Below are positions 32,270 to 35,305 of a stretch of 35,305 nt of DNA, piece after piece; position 1 is the first letter of the stretch, and every line of letters starts with the position of its first letter. The notes under the pieces were generated by a model. It ran no database searches. It saw only the letters and a program-made list of their open reading frames with translations, and was not told the DNA's origin. Position numbers and translations under genes: made by a program. The DNA comes from a virus: the IMG/VR virus record IMGVR_UViG_3300010885_034493, positions 1 to 35,305 of that record; one strand, written 5' to 3'.

Positions 32270-32460
32270 ACAAGCGCCGATACTCGATGTCTGAAATTTT
32301 TGGGACTATGAGCGGCATGCACGAAAAGCTGCTGCTGTTGCACGAAGGCATCGCAGAGGGAAACGCGCTGACCTACTGGTTGCGCGTCAAGGTCGAAGCG
32401 GAGCGCATCGCTGACGAAGCGGCGCAGCGTATCGACGAACTGGAGAAGGAAACGCACTAG
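32266..32460 (+). CDS. Small coiled-coil hypothetical protein
   Basis: A 64-residue product from ATG 32266 (ATGA overlap with the previous stop). It is helical and charged (KLLLLHEGIAEGNALTYWLR, then a heptad-like end IADEAAQRIDELEKE). It may pair with another protein. No known motif is present. A structured non-coding stretch follows. Confidence 0.6.
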   Translation: MNKRRYSMSEIFGTMSGMHEKLLLLHEGIAEGNALTYWLRVKVEAERIADEAAQRIDELEKETH

Positions 32461-32474
32461 TTCCGTCGCGTGTG

Positions 32475-32538
32475 GCCCCGAGCGCGATAACCCGCAGGCA
32501 TTCCGCATGCGGTTCTGGTTGGAGACGTCGGGGCATTT
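32475..32538 (+). ncRNA. Nested stem structure before the second HTH gene
   Basis: GCCCCGA (32475-32481) pairs with TCGGGGC (32528-32534), enclosing AACC(C)GCA (32489-32496) paired with TGCGGTT (32508-32514). The ATTTCT that follows resembles a terminator tail, and the ribosome site GGGAGA comes next. It could be an attenuator or a small regulatory RNA element. It was seen by eye only and not folded by program. Confidence 0.4.
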
Positions 32539-32552
32539 CTCTGGGAGACACA

Positions 32553-32792
32553 ATGATTGAACGATACCGTGGACCACGTCGGATTCGCGTCGACGGCGAC
32601 CGTCTTGCCGCACTACGAACGCAGCGAAACCTCACCCTTGCCAACGTCGCCACCGTCTGCGGCGTTAGCCGTCAAGCGGTCTGCCAATGGGAAAAGGAAC
32701 AGTCGATTCCCGATGACCGCGCGCTTGAAGGGCTGGCGCAAATTTTTGGCGAGGACTTGAACAACGCAGTCAGCGTGAAGGTGTGGGAATGA
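32553..32792 (+). CDS. Second HTH (Xre-type) regulator
   Basis: A 79-residue product from ATG 32553 after GGGAGA; an upstream GTG frame (32472) runs through the structured leader and is not used. Residues about 14-66 are an HTH_3 domain (DRLAALRTQRNLTLANVATV, then SRQAVCQWEKEQSIPDDRAL). It is probably a transcription regulator, perhaps acting on the leader or the shared promoter motif. It is coupled to the nuclease gene by ATGA. Confidence 0.75.
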   Translation: MIERYRGPRRIRVDGDRLAALRTQRNLTLANVATVCGVSRQAVCQWEKEQSIPDDRALEGLAQIFGEDLNNAVSVKVWE

Positions 32793-33505
32793 CAACGAAG
32801 AAAGCAAAGAAGCCGCGTCGTCAGTACAAGGACAAGGACGGCAACAAACTTCCCAGCGTGACCACAATCCTTGGCGCCGCTATGGCGAAACCAGGACTCA
32901 TCCATTGGGCCGCGAAGGTGTCCGCAGAGGCGACTGCAGAGGCTATCATCGACGGTTTCTCGTCGCGTGAAGAGGCTATCGATGTCGGCACCAAAGCGCC
33001 TAACAGCTACCGCGACCATGCTGCGGGGCTAGGAACGACGGCACACGCGCTCATCGAAGCGCATTATGCCGGCGAAGAGGTGGTCATTGAAGGCGAAGAC
33101 GCCGCGATGCTGGCCAACTGCTACGAGCGCGCCCGCAAGGCGATCGATGAGCGATGGATCGTAGAGCATAGCGAGTGCGCGCTGGTGTCAGAGCTGGGTT
33201 TTGGCGGCACGTTCGACCTCATCTGTCTCGATAAAGCCAACGGCAACCGCATACTCGTCGACCTGAAGACGGGCAGCTACCACCCCGAAGCAATATCGCA
33301 GTTGGCCGCCTACAAGCAGATGTGGGAAGAGCACAACCCGACAGCGCTCATTGACGGTGCCGCTATTCTGCACGTCCCGATCAAAGAGGACGGCTACAAG
33401 GTGGTGACCATCGGGGATGAGTCTTTGCGGGCTGGATGGTCGCTGTTCCTTGCGGCGTTTCAGATTTACCGGCTGCTGCCGCAGATGGTGTTTGACGTAC
33501 CATGA
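32789..33505 (+). CDS. PD-(D/E)XK nuclease, Cas4/RecB-like
   Basis: A 238-residue product from ATG 32789 (ATGA overlap). The RecB-type nuclease pattern is visible: His86 in GTTAHALIE, Asp143 in GGTFDLI, Asp158 and Lys160 in LVDLKTG, Gln171 and Tyr175 in QLAAY. Such phage exonucleases feed single strands to annealing proteins. With RecT-like protein and SSB in the same operon, it is probably the exonuclease partner. No Fe-S Cys cluster of full Cas4 is seen. Confidence 0.82.
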   Translation: MTTKKAKKPRRQYKDKDGNKLPSVTTILGAAMAKPGLIHWAAKVSAEATAEAIIDGFSSREEAIDVGTKAPNSYRDHAAGLGTTAHALIEAHYAGEEVVIEGEDAAMLANCYERARKAIDERWIVEHSECALVSELGFGGTFDLICLDKANGNRILVDLKTGSYHPEAISQLAAYKQMWEEHNPTALIDGAAILHVPIKEDGYKVVTIGDESLRAGWSLFLAAFQIYRLLPQMVFDVP

Positions 33506-34134
33506 GTCCACATGTGCTCGTCGGGGAGTCAACGTCACATCGTATCGTTGAGTCGTGCACTACGCTTGGATGGGGGCGAATGTGGGTCTATCGAAACATT
33601 CGACCGATCAGCGGCGAGCGATGGGGCTTTGACAACGGTGTGTTCAAGACGTGGGACCGCACCGGGCCGATGCGTCGAGAGCAATTCGACGTCGACGGAT
33701 ACCTTTGGCGCGTGGATAGGGCGCACAAGGTAGGCACACCATATCTTGCCGTCGTTCCTGACCTGATTGCGGCAGGTAATGCCTCGCTCGACTTCTCGCT
33801 TGAGTGGCGAACAAGGCTGCCGCGCGAGTGGCCACTTTATTTGGCGGTTCAGGACGGCATGGATAGTGAGCGGGTGGAAAACTATCTGGCTTGCAATCTT
33901 TTTAGCGGAATCTTTCTGGGGGGTTCAACGGAATTCAAGAAAACGGCGCCGATGTGGTGCGCTATGGCACACAAGTACGGGACACGTTTCCACTATGGGC
34001 GATGCTCGTCGATACGGGCATGGGACCGCGCATGCGCAATGAACGCAGATAGCGTGGACAGTTCGCAGATGCTTTGGTCGTGGAAGGCGCTGCGGGCTTT
34101 TGAGAACGCCACGGGGCAAAAAACTCTTTTCTAA
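33502..34134 (+). CDS. DpdA-like (TGT-superfamily) DNA transglycosylase candidate
   Basis: A 210-residue product from ATG 33502 (ATGA overlap). The pattern resembles phage DpdA-like proteins, relatives of tRNA-guanine transglycosylase that exchange guanine in DNA for a 7-deazaguanine. Visible pieces are RWGFDNGVF, YLAVVPDLIAAG (Asp87), YLAVQDGM, IFLGGSTEFK, RFHYGR and ADSVDSS. It lies directly before queD, whose product starts deazaguanine synthesis. That neighbour supports the call. Other TGT-barrel functions remain possible. Confidence 0.55.
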   Translation: MSPHVLVGESTSHRIVESCTTLGWGRMWVYRNIRPISGERWGFDNGVFKTWDRTGPMRREQFDVDGYLWRVDRAHKVGTPYLAVVPDLIAAGNASLDFSLEWRTRLPREWPLYLAVQDGMDSERVENYLACNLFSGIFLGGSTEFKKTAPMWCAMAHKYGTRFHYGRCSSIRAWDRACAMNADSVDSSQMLWSWKALRAFENATGQKTLF

Positions 34135-34142
34135 GGTGATAC

Positions 34143-34520
34143 ATGAACGAAGTAACGATCAGCAAGCGCTTTGACTTTGACGCGGCCCATTGGCTTCCGC
34201 ACGTTTGCGAGGGACACAAGTGCGGACGGATGCATGGACATACCTACGTTGTCGAACTTCGGCTGCGCGGTGTTCCTGACAAGCGCATGGGATGGTTCGT
34301 CGACTATGCGGAGATTGCGGCAGCATGGGCACCGCTCAACGACCAGCTCGATCATCGGCTGCTGAACGAGATCGAGGGGCTCGACAACCCCACAACCGAA
34401 GTGCTCGTCACATGGATTGCAAGCAAGCTGAAACAAACGTCGATCGGTCAATGGTTGTGTGCGGTGCGCGTCTACGAGTCGTCGACGACGTGGTGTGAGA
34501 TGGTGTTCGATGACGCTTGA
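34143..34520 (+). CDS. queD: QueD, 6-carboxytetrahydropterin synthase
   Basis: A 125-residue enzyme of the queuosine/7-deazaguanine pathway, converting dihydroneopterin triphosphate to carboxytetrahydropterin. Zinc-binding His16 (DAAH) and His31/His33 (MHGHTY), catalytic Cys27 (GHKCGR) and the LDHRLLNEIEGL and NPTTEVL motifs are all present and close to bacterial QueD. QueE, QueC and FolE genes are absent, so the host pathway would be boosted and not replaced. Its DpdA-like neighbour suggests the product is used on DNA. Confidence 0.92.
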   Translation: MNEVTISKRFDFDAAHWLPHVCEGHKCGRMHGHTYVVELRLRGVPDKRMGWFVDYAEIAAAWAPLNDQLDHRLLNEIEGLDNPTTEVLVTWIASKLKQTSIGQWLCAVRVYESSTTWCEMVFDDA

Positions 34521-34731
34521 AGAACGCTGCGCTTTTCTTGAGCGCGAACTTTTCGAAGTAGGCATCCAGCTTGACGCCGCGCAGAAACGGCTTCGTCTTG
34601 CGGATGAGCTGGCAAAAGCGGTCAGAACATGGCGCGAGAACTGCGACCAATATGTATGGATGGTCGATAAGGCCATGCACGAATGGAACAAAGTACCAGG
34701 CGACGAACTGCACGACACGGAGGGAAGATGA
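34510..34731 (+). CDS. Small coiled-coil protein
   Basis: A 73-residue product from ATG 34510, overlapping the queD end by 11 bases; the longer frame from 34459 is not used. The N-terminal half has heptads (LEERCAFLERELFEVGIQLD). It is acidic at the end and overlaps the next gene by ATGA. The function is unknown. Confidence 0.6.
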   Translation: MTLEERCAFLERELFEVGIQLDAAQKRLRLADELAKAVRTWRENCDQYVWMVDKAMHEWNKVPGDELHDTEGR

Positions 34732-35036
34732 GCAAGCACACACCGGGTCCGTGGACGTTGTCTGGCGCTAACACTGTGCACGGTCCGGATTGCATCGTTG
34801 CCTTTGTGGGTACTGCGGATGAGGAGGTGCGCAAGTTCAGCAGCAAACGCCAGAACGCAGACGCCTACCTCATCGCCGCCGCGCCTGAACTGCTAGCGGC
34901 GTTGGAAGAGCTGCTCCCTGACCTGCAGTGCCGATGCGACGTCGCGTTCACGTCTCGCGGCAGGCATCAGTCGAACACGTTCTGTCACCACGAGGACAAC
35001 GTGAAGGCCGCCATCGCGAAGGCAAGGGGGAAGTAA
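34728..35036 (+). CDS. Conserved-type phage protein (HTPGPW / AAAPELLAAL)
   Basis: A 102-residue product from ATG 34728 (ATGA overlap). The opening KHTPGPWTLSG and the middle NADAYLIAAAPELLAALEEL define a widespread small phage protein type whose function is not known to me. The C-terminal part has Cys and His residues (CRCD, FCHHED). It is coupled to the junction-spanning gene by TAATG. Confidence 0.7.
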   Translation: MSKHTPGPWTLSGANTVHGPDCIVAFVGTADEEVRKFSSKRQNADAYLIAAAPELLAALEELLPDLQCRCDVAFTSRGRHQSNTFCHHEDNVKAAIAKARGK

Positions 35037-35305
35037 TGTTCACAGAGCGGTTAGCGCAAAGGCGCTTTGTGTTTGATGGCGAAGATCGCAAGGTCGAGGT
35101 CTGGTGGCGGCATGACGGATTTTTTGTCGTATCGAGTCTTCGTCGACGCGATCCGCAGAATGATAGAAAAGAACCGCCCGATCCCCCGCGCCGGCAAGCA
35201 AGTGGGGAAAGGGCGGCACGTGAGCGGTTGATCACTCCCCCCCATCATCGGGTCCGTAGCGTAGGCTGTCAACAGAAAAGACAAGTGTGGGTCGAGGTCC
35301 GGAAC
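35036..35305 (+). CDS. 5' part of the junction-spanning hypothetical protein
   Basis: ATG 35036 shares a base with the previous stop. The frame continues through the terminal repeat and, on the circle, into 124-201, giving 115 residues. The N-terminus (RRFVFDGEDRKVEVWWRHDG) is beta-like. A basic Pro/Arg region follows. No family is recognised. An uninterrupted frame over the join supports circularity. Confidence 0.7.
   Translation, partial: MFTERLAQRRFVFDGEDRKVEVWWRHDGFFVVSSLRRRDPQNDRKEPPDPPRRQASGERAARERLITPPHHRVRSVGCQQKRQVWVEVRN
35183..35305. repeat. Direct terminal repeat, right copy
   Basis: This is identical over 123 bases to 1-123. Collapsing the two copies gives a circular unit of about 35,182 bp. 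The join is inside a gene in the middle of the early operon. Confidence 0.95.

Noticed and set aside
1-35305. Integrase, att sites or lysogeny module
   Set aside because: No recombinase frame was found. The two HTH proteins alone do not indicate lysogeny.
1-35305. tRNA or rRNA genes
   Set aside because: No cloverleaf-like segment or rRNA-like stretch was noticed. A dedicated search was not possible here.

Overview
The window looks like the complete genome of a small tailed bacteriophage. Bases 1-123 are repeated exactly at 35183-35305, and one reading frame runs unbroken across that join, so the molecule is circular or circularly permuted with a unit length of about 35,182 bp. A terminase, portal, scaffold, HK97-type capsid protein, adaptor, beta-propeller-like tail protein and three large coiled-coil or hydrophobic internal-virion candidates are present. 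No tape-measure, tube or sheath gene is visible, so a short-tailed (podovirus-like) virion is most likely. No integrase, excisionase, tRNA, DNA polymerase, primase or RNA polymerase was seen. This fits a virulent phage that relies on host polymerases. The host is unknown; genes use GGAG-type ribosome sites, GTG and TTG starts are common, and base composition is GC-rich.

Layout. (1) 26168-26850 is a non-coding divergent control region. It holds 15 GATC sites in about 340 bp, inverted repeats, two homopurine/homopyrimidine mirror repeats and a rightward promoter; it is the best replication-origin candidate. (2) Rightward (+) genes run from 26851 through the circular join to 1911: small unknown proteins, a DnaB helicase, a second promoter at 29876, then RecT-like annealing protein, SSB, HTH regulator, VRR-NUC nuclease, C5-methyltransferase-like protein, a second HTH regulator, Cas4/RecB-like nuclease, DpdA-like transglycosylase, QueD, and several small genes. 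After the join come a small HTH protein, a beta-class DNA methyltransferase and two Cys-rich proteins. (3) Leftward (-) late genes run from 26167 down to 1836: small and large terminase, a Gly-zipper protein, portal, two exported proteins (one with LamG-like domains), a lysis cluster with a C39-like cysteine peptidase, head proteins, scaffold, capsid, adaptor, tail and fibre proteins, internal-virion proteins and three small genes. The two operons collide tail to tail and overlap by 76 bp at 1836-1911.

How it works together. The early operon copies and recombines DNA (helicase, RecT/SSB/nucleases) and may modify it (DPPY methyltransferase, C5-like protein, DpdA-like plus QueD). The late operon packages DNA, builds the head and short tail and lyses the cell. 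Most neighbours overlap by ATGA, GTGA, TTGA or TAATG, so translational coupling is pervasive. The points most worth checking are the DpdA-like/QueD pair, the GATC-dense mirror-repeat control region, the exported Cys-rich/LamG pair inside the late operon, the hairpin over the terS ribosome site, and the strong excess of GTCGAC.
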